From assembly GCA_030374735.1 (NCBI GenBank), contig JASCIV010000182.1:1-34150 (forward strand): 34,150 bases of DNA. The letters are read 5' to 3'. The position numbers and the translations under genes were made by a program. Positions 24,141-34,000 of this stretch are shown here, in pieces (position 1 is the first letter of the stretch; each line of letters opens with the position of its first letter). Source of the stretch: Gracilaria caudata. Taxonomy: Eukaryota > Rhodophyta > Florideophyceae > Gracilariales > Gracilariaceae. Under the pieces are notes generated by a model. The model was not told the DNA's origin and searched no databases. It was given only the letters and a program-made list of their open reading frames with translations.

Positions 24141-26888
24141 TTACCTCACGCTTCTCACCTTAACTTGATAAATCACTTGTCCCACCCTTGGCCAAGTGAT
24201 CGGATCCTCATTGTCTCCAAGTTCTTGGCAAAGCTCCTCCAGCACTCTTCCATGATGTTCTCCATCAGTTGTCATTTCTCTCTCCATTAACCTCTTATCT
24301 CGATACTCTTGATTCAATCGCACCACTACGGGCAGCTGCTCTTCGTCTTCAGCACTATGGCGCCCGGTGATTCTCCGCAACATCCTTCTTATGCGCGTCA
24401 GCACGTTATTTCTAGAGCCCGTAGCGTCCGCAGGAGGGACTTCTTCCACATTTCGTTCACCAGCATCATTTGTTGTTTCCTGCGCCCCGTCCATCCGCTG
24501 CTTGTTAGAAAGAGCGATATTTCCACCTGCGTTGTGGTTATCATTGCTACTTGACTCTTCTGTCCAAGTACCTTGCAAAAAGCTCCATTCAGACTCTGCC
24601 TCACTAGCCCTGGAACGATCGAACTTCAGACAATTGAAGCGTTGCAGTTTCTTACGAAGAATACCCCATACAGTAATTGACATAGGAATCAGATCACAGT
24701 ATATAGCGCTGAGAACCGCTAATGATATCGACACAAATCCAAGGATAACTGCAATGTAATCCATTTCCTCCGCAGTTTCGTATCCGCCAAGCGCGCCCAT
24801 AAACTCTACAACCAGTATCATTAGATCAATCAGTCCTAGTACACTCACAATTCGCCCTTCGATTTTGTCCACATACGGAGCAAACGAAAAGAAAAGCACA
24901 AACAGCGTGGCGTACACGCCTATCAGGATACCTAGTACAATCACTTCATTCCAGATAATTGCAGTGCATATTGAGTCGACTAAGACGACGCACAACTCCA
25001 CCCCCACCAGCCACACTCGAGGTCCAGCAAGAGAAGAGTAATAACATTCAAACAACGTGTGGAAAGCATCATGCTCGGAAGCGGTGTACTCGCCGCGAAT
25101 GGCTGTGTTTCTAACATTTGGGTCCGATATTTCGATTCGAGGAACCCATTTCACATCCTGTCGCCAAAGCTTTCGTAGTGCGTAGAACACAACGGCCAAC
25201 ACGAATCCCGTGAATCCGATCCCAATGAACAACAGCTGCAAAACGGCAATAACATAGAATCCAGTCCTGCCCCTCCCCCGTCCTACGTGAGATCTCAAAT
25301 ACTGTGATGCATTAAGAACTGCCGCTGCGTACACATAAGACATGGCAATGGAAGACAAATATATAAGCCACGCCTGTGGTTTGATTTTCTCATCCATCGT
25401 CTTCGTCCTGTAGAAGAACCATGCTCCTATGTGTAGCAGAATAAAAGCCACAACTATTAAGCTGGTGTACAAAGCACAGCCAGCAAACACCGAGTCGCTC
25501 ACACTCACATCAAAGCCATCCTCTTCCCCATCCCCATCCGAAGTCCCTTTCCCACCCGATGCCCCTCCTTTGGACTTATCCGAGCCAAGACCAGGAAATG
25601 GAAATTTTCCAACGAACGGCTTCATCGAGTCTCCGAATTCAGACATCGCATCAGAGTGAAACCCGTGGATTTCATTTATTCTCGCGAAGAATGACGCTGT
25701 AGTTAACATTCTCGATACGCCTTGACCTGGTGGAGTAACTGCTGAGGCTGTCGTTCCCACAGACACAGACATACTTCCAACCGTCCCTGCGACAGATGAC
25801 GAAACTGCAGCTGTAACGGCCCTGCTAGTCGTACTTCCCAGCCCCTTCGCGTTCGTGATGCGAGGTGACGACGATCCTTCGTATATCCCCTGTTTTGCAC
25901 CACTTCTAGTTGAATCATTGAATATATCAGAAGCAAATGGAGTGCCAATCTTGACCTCCTTGATATCTGGGAAACCCCTAAGTGTGATCCAGTATGTGCT
26001 TACCGCAAAGCAGTTCATAGGTCCATACGAAGCAGCAGTTACAAGTCCTAGAACAAACCCAATGGCGTGCGGATCAAGCTCCCTCACCCATTCCTCATGA
26101 CTCTCGAAAATATCGATTTCCGCCGTGAAGTACGCTCCTACGAGTAGGTCTTCGGAGGGAGCTTCACCAACTGGACTTGGATAGGATATGTTCTGATGCC
26201 ATCGTACGTTTCTAGTAGACAGAAGAGTTTGACTATCGTTGTGTATTGAGAAAGTCCCTCCAGTGTACAGCCGAGAATCACCAGCTTGACCTAGGATATC
26301 CCACCTTCGTTTTCCATTTACAGTATTTATATGTTCGAAACTCGAAAGCGACAAGTTCCGAAGCTCTACTTGAACGCCAGAGAAGCTTCTGTCAGAAACA
26401 TTCGCATAAAAGTGAAAGGGATCAATGTAACCCCGCGAGATTCTTCCATGGCCACCACTTGTGCAAGTACCGTTTCCCTTTCCATTCGCATTCCAGTTTA
26501 TATGAGTGTGAGCCAGTAACGAGGCCGATGAGTCGCCCTCATCAAAAGGGTCTTCAGTAGTGGTGTACATCCATGGTGCGTTGGAAGGACTGTTCGGGTC
26601 ATAACCAAATTGTAGATGTTCCAAGACTATAGTGATATTGTTGCGTTCCACATCAATGGATTCATCACTTGCTTGGCGCAATAACTTTTTAATGTGCACA
26701 GATGCTGGAACCTTTGAATACTCGTCTGTTCTTGAAACTTCGTAGATAGAACCCGTTGCAACCATGAAGCAGAGGACGCAGAGAATCAAAACGGACGCAA
26801 CAGAAACTAACAGAATCGCCGTTCGTGCGACCTTGAGAATCAAAACCACATCAGGACCTCTTCGAATAGAAGGTGCTGTTGATTTCAT
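24141..26888 (-). CDS. Polytopic membrane protein, TRP-like/Flc appearance
   Basis: 915 residues, ATG at 26888. A signal anchor lies at about 18-43. A large ectodomain (45-465) carries seven N-glycosylation sequons (N84, N139, N163, N178, N217, N233, N324) and no others of note elsewhere, which fixes it on the lumenal or extracellular side. Residues 350-400 are a Ser/Gly/Ala/Val-rich stretch (AAVSSSVAGTVGSMSVSV). They are followed by SFFARINEIHGF and a GKFPFPGLG segment, an arrangement I associate with TRP-like/Flc-type channels of protists and fungi. Gly/Asp-rich linker at 434-460. About seven membrane helices follow, near 467-493, 503-526, 543-571, 624-646, 649-670, 677-700 and 708-736. The cytosolic tail (740-915) is acidic, Ser-rich and has a basic RIRRMLRRITGR patch. 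Ion-channel or lipid/flavin-carrier-like function is inference from layout alone. Confidence 0.75.
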   Translation of the reverse strand: MKSTAPSIRRGPDVVLILKVARTAILLVSVASVLILCVLCFMVATGSIYEVSRTDEYSKVPASVHIKKLLRQASDESIDVERNNITIVLEHLQFGYDPNSPSNAPWMYTTTEDPFDEGDSSASLLAHTHINWNANGKGNGTCTSGGHGRISRGYIDPFHFYANVSDRSFSGVQVELRNLSLSSFEHINTVNGKRRWDILGQAGDSRLYTGGTFSIHNDSQTLLSTRNVRWHQNISYPSPVGEAPSEDLLVGAYFTAEIDIFESHEEWVRELDPHAIGFVLGLVTAASYGPMNCFAVSTYWITLRGFPDIKEVKIGTPFASDIFNDSTRSGAKQGIYEGSSSPRITNAKGLGSTTSRAVTAAVSSSVAGTVGSMSVSVGTTASAVTPPGQGVSRMLTTASFFARINEIHGFHSDAMSEFGDSMKPFVGKFPFPGLGSDKSKGGASGGKGTSDGDGEEDGFDVSVSDSVFAGCALYTSLIVVAFILLHIGAWFFYRTKTMDEKIKPQAWLIYLSSIAMSYVYAAAVLNASQYLRSHVGRGRGRTGFYVIAVLQLLFIGIGFTGFVLAVVFYALRKLWRQDVKWVPRIEISDPNVRNTAIRGEYTASEHDAFHTLFECYYSSLAGPRVWLVGVELCVVLVDSICTAIIWNEVIVLGILIGVYATLFVLFFSFAPYVDKIEGRIVSVLGLIDLMILVVEFMGALGGYETAEEMDYIAVILGFVSISLAVLSAIYCDLIPMSITVWGILRKKLQRFNCLKFDRSRASEAESEWSFLQGTWTEESSSNDNHNAGGNIALSNKQRMDGAQETTNDAGERNVEEVPPADATGSRNNVLTRIRRMLRRITGRHSAEDEEQLPVVVRLNQEYRDKRLMEREMTTDGEHHGRVLEELCQELGDNEDPITWPRVGQVIYQVKVRSVR

Positions 26889-27609
26889 TGTTGGCGTTCC
26901 TCAACGGCAGAAGATCTTTCTCCGTCCCTGAACGAAATCAACTTCACTGAGCGCTCACGATACGAGTTATTTGCCATGATGATGGTTTGGTCGACCACTC
27001 AACAGAAGCTGACAGACTTCAGTTATGTGCCTTCGGCGTATGCTAGGGATACTCGAGCTCTGTTAAGAAGCTGACAAGGGATAAAGGTCGACGTAGGCTG
27101 TACTCTGTACACCCAAATCAGTACAAACATGACGTCATGAGAAAATCCACGACGCACAGCTCTCCAAAATTTCTTTCTATGCCATGAGGCTTAGAGGTAG
27201 CAGTATCTCTAGCAGGTGTATGTGTGCGCACGAGCAAATTTGGCGAACAGAGTGAGGATTTGCTTATGCCCTCTTCCCCTCCGAGAGCGCCCGGGTTCTC
27301 CCACTACAATGATATTATTCGAAAACGGCCTGATCGAGTGTAGGGCTTTTTTGTCAGAGAGTGTTTCTTTCGAACAAAAACATTATGCGCTCAAGTTGTA
27401 ATTGAGCTAGTAGTGCACTCACAAAAAAGACAGAGAGAAAGATGGAGATAATTCTGAGCACTTTGTCTCTACAGCCCTTTGGGTTCGACTCTAGCATTCC
27501 AACGGCCAGTCTGAAGAGACGAGCAGCTCAAGGCTGGGTATGAGCTTCTAATGGATTGCCCCCATTTTAAGCAGTACTGTGTGCCTGTGTGCATGTGTTT
27601 GCAATATAC
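26889..27609. other. Spacer/promoter upstream of the TRP-like membrane protein
   Basis: 720 bases between the membrane-protein start and the ATM1-type stop. It holds the full palindromic CRE-type site at 27128-27139 and GA/CT-rich stretches. No gene is seen. Confidence 0.55.
27128..27139. promoter_or_regulatory. CRE-type bZIP site within a 12-bp palindrome
   Basis: CATGACGTCATG contains the complete cAMP-response-element core TGACGTCA, the consensus bound by CREB/ATF- and TGA-type bZIP dimers. It lies 240 bases upstream of the ATG of the TRP-like membrane protein, a plausible promoter position. Confidence 0.5.
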
Positions 27610-29655
27610 TTATGCACTTTGTTGTCTTGCCCACATATCAGCGTACACCCCATCGTGGTCAACCAGTAAACTATGCTTCCCGGACTCAACTATTCTCCCG
27701 TGGTTCAAAACGATGATGTTGTCTAAGCTAGCCACAGTTGAGAGCCTATGTGCTATAAATATTGCCGTTCTCGCCACTGTTAAGTCATTCAAAGATAATA
27801 AAATCTGTTCCTCGGTTTTGCTGTCCAAGCTGCTCGTTGTTTCGTCAAGGCACATCAACACAGGATCTTTCAGAAGAGTACGCGCAATTGCAAGCCGTTG
27901 TTTTTCGCCCCCCGACAGTTTCAGCCCCCGTTCTCCCACTTGAGTATCGTATCCGTGAGGGAAGCTCATGATCGCATCGTGCAATGATGCCTGTCTGGCT
28001 ACGTCGATGATTTCTTCGTCTGAAGCCCCAAGCCGCCCATAAGCTATGTTGTACCGAACAGTATTGTTGAATAGAACAGTATCCTGAGGGACGACCCCAA
28101 TATGTGATCTCACGCTTTGTAAATCCAGATCCCATATGTCTTGTCCGTCGATAAGAATCTTCCCAGATGTGGGCCGATATAGCCCGAACAGCAACCGCAG
28201 TACGGTCGACTTACCGCATCCGCTTGGTCCCACGATCGCAGCGGTAGTGGCGTTGGGTACCTCAAAAGAAAGCTTGTCTAGTATCATCCTTTCGGGAGTG
28301 TATCCAAACGACACATCGTCAAATGTCACCGTAACTCCAGTATCGCGTTGTTTCAGTACCAACGGAGGGGCGTTCTTCTTAGGCGCATCCGGTCCAGTTG
28401 TCTTTTTCGCAAGGAGTGAAAACATTGCCTCCATGTCAATAAGGCTTTGGTGCACTTCTCTGTACACCGTTCCTAGAAAATTCAGGGGTAGAGAGAGTTG
28501 GAACAGCAAGCCGTTAACCATCACAAGATCTCCAATGGTCATAGAGCCTTGAGAGATATGGTGATTAGTCATAAGCATGATCGACGTCAACGCGGTCGAA
28601 AAAATTAAGTTCTGACCAAAGTTCAAGAAGCTCAATGATGCTTGAGTCTTGACATGCGCATTGCCGTACTGCTTCAGGAACTGGGCATACTTTTCTGTTT
28701 CATGCTCCTCGTTTCCAAAATACTTCACAGTTTCAAAGTTCAACAACGAATCAATGGCACGAGACGACGCAGCAGTATCGGCTCGATTCATCTCTTTCCT
28801 AAAGCGGGTTCTCCAATGTGTGGTTCCAAAAGTAAACAGAGTATATAGTCCTACAGTAGTGGCTGCAACACCAGCGAACTCTGGTCCAAAACGACTTGCA
28901 AGTATTGCACAGACCATGCTGACTTCAACCGCAGTGGGTGCGATGTTGAAAATCATGCTTCGCAACATGAAATCAATACCTTTCTGGCCTCTGTCAATCA
29001 CACGAGCCAAAGCTCCAGTTTCACGTTGCAAATGAAACGAAAGTGGTAATGCATGAAGGTGTCTGAATGTACTAACCGCGACATCAACAATGGCTTTTCT
29101 TGCAACAGAGGCAAACACGGCGTTTCGGACTTCACCAGAAAGTGAAGCGCCCGCTCGTGCTGCCCCATAGCCTATGAGAGCAGCAGTCGGAATCAAAATG
29201 GCAGCGGGAGCTTGTGCTACAGATGCCGAAGCCGAGATCGCGTCGACGGCGTACTTGAAAAAAAACGGGACACTCACAGAAAGAACCTTGCTCGCTCCCA
29301 GAAGCCCCAAAGCCAATGCCACCCTTTTCTTAATATACGAATCATCGGCTGGCCACAAATATCCAGACAAGTTACGAAGCACTCGCACTGATCCAGCTCG
29401 AGTCACAGATCCGGTCGTAGGCAGAGGACCTGCCGCTGTATGCCCCACCGCCGAGAAGCTGCGCGTTGTGACGAAAGCATTCCTGTGAGGATGGATCTTC
29501 CACGCTGGACTTTGGATTCCATACAATTTGAGCGAGGCGTACTCGCTCCGTGCAAGTTGTGAGTTGCACGAACGGTTATGGAGCGTAGCCCGAACGGTTC
29601 CGCGAAAGTGCCTTTGCACTTGGTTCAACACAAGTGGCCTCAATCTGGACTGCAT
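27610..29655 (-). CDS. ATM1: Mitochondrial ABC half-transporter, ATM1/ABCB7 type
   Basis: Exports a glutathione-linked sulphur compound from mitochondria for cytosolic Fe-S cluster assembly. 681 residues, ATG at 29655. Residues 1-70 are rich in Arg, Ser and Ala with almost no acids, a typical mitochondrial presequence. The conserved ATM1 entry, SGYLWPAD then VPFFFKYAVDAI, is at 97-140. The six-helix domain spans about 110-400 and carries the family segments DRGQKGIDFMLRSMIFNIAPT (221-241) and FETVKYFGNEEHE (307-319) that line the substrate site. The ATPase domain follows at about 440-681: Walker A GPSGCGKST (476-484), Q-loop Q524, signature LSGGEKQR (580-587), Walker B with D604 and E605, and switch H636. 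Walker B reads DETTSS where DEATSS is usual; the catalytic Glu is intact. Being a half-transporter, it should act as a homodimer in the inner membrane. Confidence 0.94.
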   Translation of the reverse strand: MQSRLRPLVLNQVQRHFRGTVRATLHNRSCNSQLARSEYASLKLYGIQSPAWKIHPHRNAFVTTRSFSAVGHTAAGPLPTTGSVTRAGSVRVLRNLSGYLWPADDSYIKKRVALALGLLGASKVLSVSVPFFFKYAVDAISASASVAQAPAAILIPTAALIGYGAARAGASLSGEVRNAVFASVARKAIVDVAVSTFRHLHALPLSFHLQRETGALARVIDRGQKGIDFMLRSMIFNIAPTAVEVSMVCAILASRFGPEFAGVAATTVGLYTLFTFGTTHWRTRFRKEMNRADTAASSRAIDSLLNFETVKYFGNEEHETEKYAQFLKQYGNAHVKTQASLSFLNFGQNLIFSTALTSIMLMTNHHISQGSMTIGDLVMVNGLLFQLSLPLNFLGTVYREVHQSLIDMEAMFSLLAKKTTGPDAPKKNAPPLVLKQRDTGVTVTFDDVSFGYTPERMILDKLSFEVPNATTAAIVGPSGCGKSTVLRLLFGLYRPTSGKILIDGQDIWDLDLQSVRSHIGVVPQDTVLFNNTVRYNIAYGRLGASDEEIIDVARQASLHDAIMSFPHGYDTQVGERGLKLSGGEKQRLAIARTLLKDPVLMCLDETTSSLDSKTEEQILLSLNDLTVARTAIFIAHRLSTVASLDNIIVLNHGRIVESGKHSLLVDHDGVYADMWARQQSA

Positions 29656-29918
29656 GACGGGATGCGATCTAAGAGCACTTCAAGACAATGGGCATCGAGA
29701 TTTGGAAAACAATTCTGCATCGATTGGACACGGATGACTTGCAGCAACGCACAACCGAGCTGCGCCAGCTAATGTTTCGTTTTCCGTACGTTCACGGGAG
29801 AAGGTAGTAAAGCTAACAGGCCGCACGCCTACTAGAACGGACCGTGTCGCTCGACATCGTATTGACTTGGGCTCGATCGAGTGTGTGAGAATTTGTCTAC
29901 CCTTGTTTGATACCCGTG

Positions 29919-29936
29919 TACCCTTGTACAAGGGTA
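29919..29936. repeat. 18-bp perfect palindrome (9-0-9)
   Basis: TACCCTTGT followed directly by ACAAGGGTA. It is about 265 bases upstream of the ATM1 start codon. CTCGG-G-CCGAG, a small GC palindrome, follows at about 29943. Confidence 0.85.
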
Positions 29937-30272
29937 TTATAGTCTCGGGCCGAGGCTCTCGGCCAGTTGATCGTCAACCCAATTTGCGCATGGCCGTAGG
30001 CCCCTCGCCACGTGTGCATGGTGTGCGTGCGCTCCGTTACCCTGTGGCTGGCATGCCATCGCTGACATTATAACATATGATATGGCATAGTATCTCCGTG
30101 TTGATAAGAGGTATGGTATCTATCACGCGTACTCCGATCGTCGTCGATAACCGGAGTCTGTTCTTGTTTTTTGTATCGTCATCATGATACAGCAAACTCA
30201 GTTACAGACCCGTTTTTGCCCGACAGGGACGAAGCTCATGTTGGGTCTGTCAGACTAGATCCAGTTGACAAG

Positions 30273-30301
30273 CCTCTGAAGACATGCCCCGTCTTCAGAG
30301 G
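30273..30301. repeat. Hairpin, 11-bp perfect stem, 7-base loop
   Basis: CCTCTGAAGAC (30273-30283) pairs exactly with GTCTTCAGAGG (30291-30301) around the loop ATGCCCC. Confidence 0.85.
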
Positions 30302-30345
30302 GCCTGAGGTCAGAGGACACGCTGATTCACGCCTGCACGAAAACA

Positions 30346-30360
30346 TGTACGAATCGTACA
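30346..30360. repeat. 15-bp perfect palindrome (7-1-7)
   Basis: TGTACGA-A-TCGTACA, 45 bases to the right of the 11-bp hairpin at 30273-30301. Confidence 0.75.
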
Positions 30361-31050
30361 GAACGATTGAGGCTGGCAGAAGTTTCACAGCTGAGTCATA
30401 GTCAGCATGACGTGTATAGAAAGCATGATCATCATCATCATCATGATGCATCCAGGGCAGGAGTCCAGTCGCTCTACTGTGTAACTTAGAATACAGCCCC
30501 GTGGTAGATACTGTATCCTTCAGAAGCAACAGTGCGTCTCTGGCCAGTCTCAAGAGGATCATGTTTGTTGATTTGAAAATCTTTGACGCATTTCTTCCAA
30601 ATCGCATGAATAATAATTCTGATGAAGGTTGGCTCGTGTTCCAGGAACGCGTTCCCACCTGTTGAACTTTAAACCCACATGGGCACGTGAATCCGAACGC
30701 GATTGTAGTTTTCTCGATCTTGGGCCACCCTCACTGGTCCACAGCATCATCGCCAATAGAAGTGCACCGTGCAACTAAATGCAACCTCGCCGGTTGTAAG
30801 GTCACCCATGTAAAGGAGTCACAAGATCGTCTGCTTCATGCTTCGATAGCCACAAACCAATCTTGCCGAACCCATCGAGCCTCACAGATAGTCATATAAG
30901 GTACAGTGTAGCGTATGTAAAACTATAACACGTTCCGTCTTGTCCACAAGAACAAACTACTTGCAAATCTTGACCTTGTTTACGATGAATCAACTATATA
31001 AGGTATACATCTGTACAAAGCGAATTCAAGTTGCTCCGAAATATTAAATG

Positions 31051-34000
31051 TCACATCACCGCTAATGGTGATGCAGAGTTCTTGTTCAACTCAACTGTTC
31101 TTCGGATATTCAACAGTGACAGATCGTCGTCCATAAATAGAAGACTTTGCATCACAGCCTTTCGTTCCTTCGGGCCCAATCTGTAGAACTCCCGTCTAGT
31201 GATGCCTTCAGTTGGTCTAGAAGGTCGAATCATGTCAATGAGATGAGTCCAAATGTTCCCCAATTCGCTCACAGCCATTCCATCCTGAAGCCAAATCTGC
31301 TCTTTTTCCATGTGTAGCTGCCGCAGGTCTGGAATGGTCCAGCGGTCATCACGGTCAGCGTCAACTATGGTGAACATGTAATCTACGGCTCCGTGTGAAG
31401 AAATATTATTAAGCACCGATAGCAGTATTGCAAACTCTGCAAGAGTCATTCGTTTCGGATCGCGGCAGTGCGCGGCCATCGCAAGTTTCACAGCCCCAGG
31501 CAGTAGAGTCTTCCGAGAGACACAAAACCTTTGTACGTCCTCAATCCCGAGAGTGCAGTTCAAAGTAATTCCCCCATTGCGCGATATTTGACTTGGAGCA
31601 ACTTCTGTAGCAAAGCAGCCTTTCACGGACCTGATCTGGTCCATGGACAGACCGCTTGCCACACCTTCAAAGATTCCAACTTCGGCGGCAATCAGTGAAG
31701 CGTTTAGTTTCCCTTCTCGCACCTCCTTTGGACACACCGGTCGGGCCGCGCCGCCAACTCTGCTCTTGCCTTTTGCTCGCAAGCTATGAATAACTAGTGC
31801 GGACCCGATAGCCACCGCCTCGGACATCTTCACGAGCGCAAACGAGCCAAACCTCGAACGTCGGCCGTCCATGAATGCTCTGATCAATGATTCTATTCCG
31901 GAATCACAAGGGCACGAAATGTCTGTTGGTATGGAAGACATGGACGCTGATCGTGGGAATCGAGCCGCGATGTTTGCGAGGTTGATGTTCTTTGTCCGTG
32001 GAAAGTCTGCGCTTTGGCTGGGAGTTATGCCGTTAAACTGTGAAAAGCTTGATGAAGGACTTGTGCTCGCACTCGACTTTCGAGATAACGGCGCCCCGTA
32101 CTGACTGTGGCCCAGCGCCTCATCTTCGCTATCGAGATTGGAACCAACGCTATCCTCCAAAATGTTTGCAAGTCGTTCTTCCCCGTCATATGCTCGCAGT
32201 CGTGCACTCCAATACGACATGAACGATTCGGTAGAAATCCTTCGGTTCATTCCATCCATGGGGTGATTAGGAACTCCAGCTTCTGGTGTCGTAGACTCAA
32301 TCTCAAAAGACGAATTGTACGCGGCCTTGAACGCCAGGGGACCGGCGCATTTTGGTAGCCCGCATGCCCTAGCTATACCGCCAAAACTGTTCACAGTACC
32401 ATAGCCTCCAAGGTCTTCAAAGGCCGCCTCTACTGATGCTTTCTCTGCCCGCTCTTTGTTCTTCCCATGCGTTCTCATCTCCCCGCCTACGAAGCTTCCG
32501 AGACCACTACCTGATCTCCCGCTTCGTTCGCGCAGTCTTCTAGATAGGTCCGACAGAGAGGTAGAGTTTCCTGACCTTGGGTTCGCCGTGGTGCAGTTGC
32601 TGGAGAACAGTCGGTGAAGTGATTCTCTGTTGTCTGTCTCTCCGCAATTCTCTATGTCATCGTCTATGTGCTCTAATTCAATGCCAACGCTGTTGCAATC
32701 CAACACTGACTTCTTGTTTCCACGACGACTTGTCTTTTTGGTTTCTGCGGCATTCAGTGGTGACGTTGCGCTGACTTGCTTCACAGAGTCACTCGGGGGA
32801 CTAGATACAGCCAATGCGTGCTCTCTCCCCATTCGATACACCTCAGCCGTGGCACTCTCGCTAATGGGGTCGGAGTAAAAGCTAAACTGTTTGAACACGC
32901 GTGGTGCTTGAGTTTCCATGGTGCAGCGATACCTCTCAGAACCAAGAATGATTTTGGCAGTCTGAGGAGAAAGTGCAGCCACTTGGGTCAATATTCGTTC
33001 TGCTGGTGCGTACAACATCACGACGTGTGAGAAGTTAATCTTCTGGGGTTCATGCGATACGACGCCATTATCAGCAGCACGAATGACAACATTGCCACAC
33101 TTATTGAGTGCATCTTCCACTGCGTAGCGAGCGAGGCGTCGAAACCCAATCAGAAGCACCTTGACTACTACATGCTCCGGGGAAGCCTTTGAGGGAGGCC
33201 GGGAACGATGGACATCTCTGGGTGAAACACTTCTCTTGGTTGGTGCGACTGGTGGATTGACCTTTCTTCGCGGACGCGTAGGTGAGAGCGATTTGGGCAT
33301 CACAGGTGGGGTGGTTCGGCCACGCTCCACTCGCATAAACTTCGAGCCACGTTTGCCCGAGAATGTAATGTCAAGTACAACGCGACGTAATGCTGCGGAA
33401 ACCCTTGCCTGTGAGGGCTCACCGTCGGCAACGAGATTGACTGATGTGTCAGTACTGAACACTGACAGAGTCGGACATTTGAGTAACGGAGTGATATCGA
33501 GTTTACCGGAGAGACGATTACCACCAAGTCTGAGCGAACGCAGGTTGGTAGTAGCTGTTAGTGGGGACAAATCAATGGTGTGCTCATGGATTGAATTGTC
33601 CTCGAGGTAGAGCGAACGAAGCGCTTTGCACTGGCGCAAGGGAGAAAGGTCCACGGTCTGGAGGTTGTTGTCATGAAGCCACAGTCTCTCCAGTTGTGGA
33701 CACGAAGCGAGCGGGGTGAGATCAATTGAGGAAATGCGGTTGCTATTCAAGGTGAGAACGGTGAGCGCAGGGCAATACGCGAGGGGACCCAGGTCGATTG
33801 CCGGCAAGGCATTTGCGGAAAGTGAGATGTCTCTGAGACGGTGCGGGGTGGTGGCCAGAGCAGTGAGGGCGACGGTGTGAAGCGACAGACCAGAGAGAGA
33901 AATATTATCCGTTTCGGAGGTGAGGGGCACGGTGTGGGGACGGGCGTGGGTGTCGAGGGCGCGAATGACAGGCCGGGGACATGGGGTGGTGGGCGGGTTG

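Larger units (their letters stand above)
29656..31050. other. Spacer upstream of ATM1 with several palindromes
   Basis: About 1.4 kb without a supported gene; open frames are short and featureless. It contains exact inverted repeats at 29919-29936, 30273-30301 and 30346-30360, shorter ones at 30131-30157 and 30172-30191, a 12-bp palindrome GGAACGCGTTCC at 30644-30655 and an ATC trinucleotide run near 30425-30449. The ATM1 promoter should lie at its left end and the 3' end of the LRR gene at its right. Confidence 0.55.

Noticed and set aside
27480..27510. GGGTTCGACTC resembling a tRNA T-loop
   Set aside because: No complementary 5-bp stem surrounds it and no anticodon or acceptor arm is present upstream.
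30424..30449. ATC trinucleotide run as a microsatellite of interest
   Set aside because: Only about five imperfect units; too short to call more than simple sequence.
30635..30656. Heat-shock-element-like array of TTC and GAA
   Set aside because: The spacing between TTC and GAA units is 3 and 4 bases instead of the required 2, so only the plain palindrome was kept.
33364..33490. P-loop GTPase (Roc-like) reading of the domain after the LRRs
   Set aside because: The VVVKVLLIG strand that begins the next domain is not followed by a GxxxxGK[ST] motif, so a GTPase is not supported; a degenerate receiver fold fits better.
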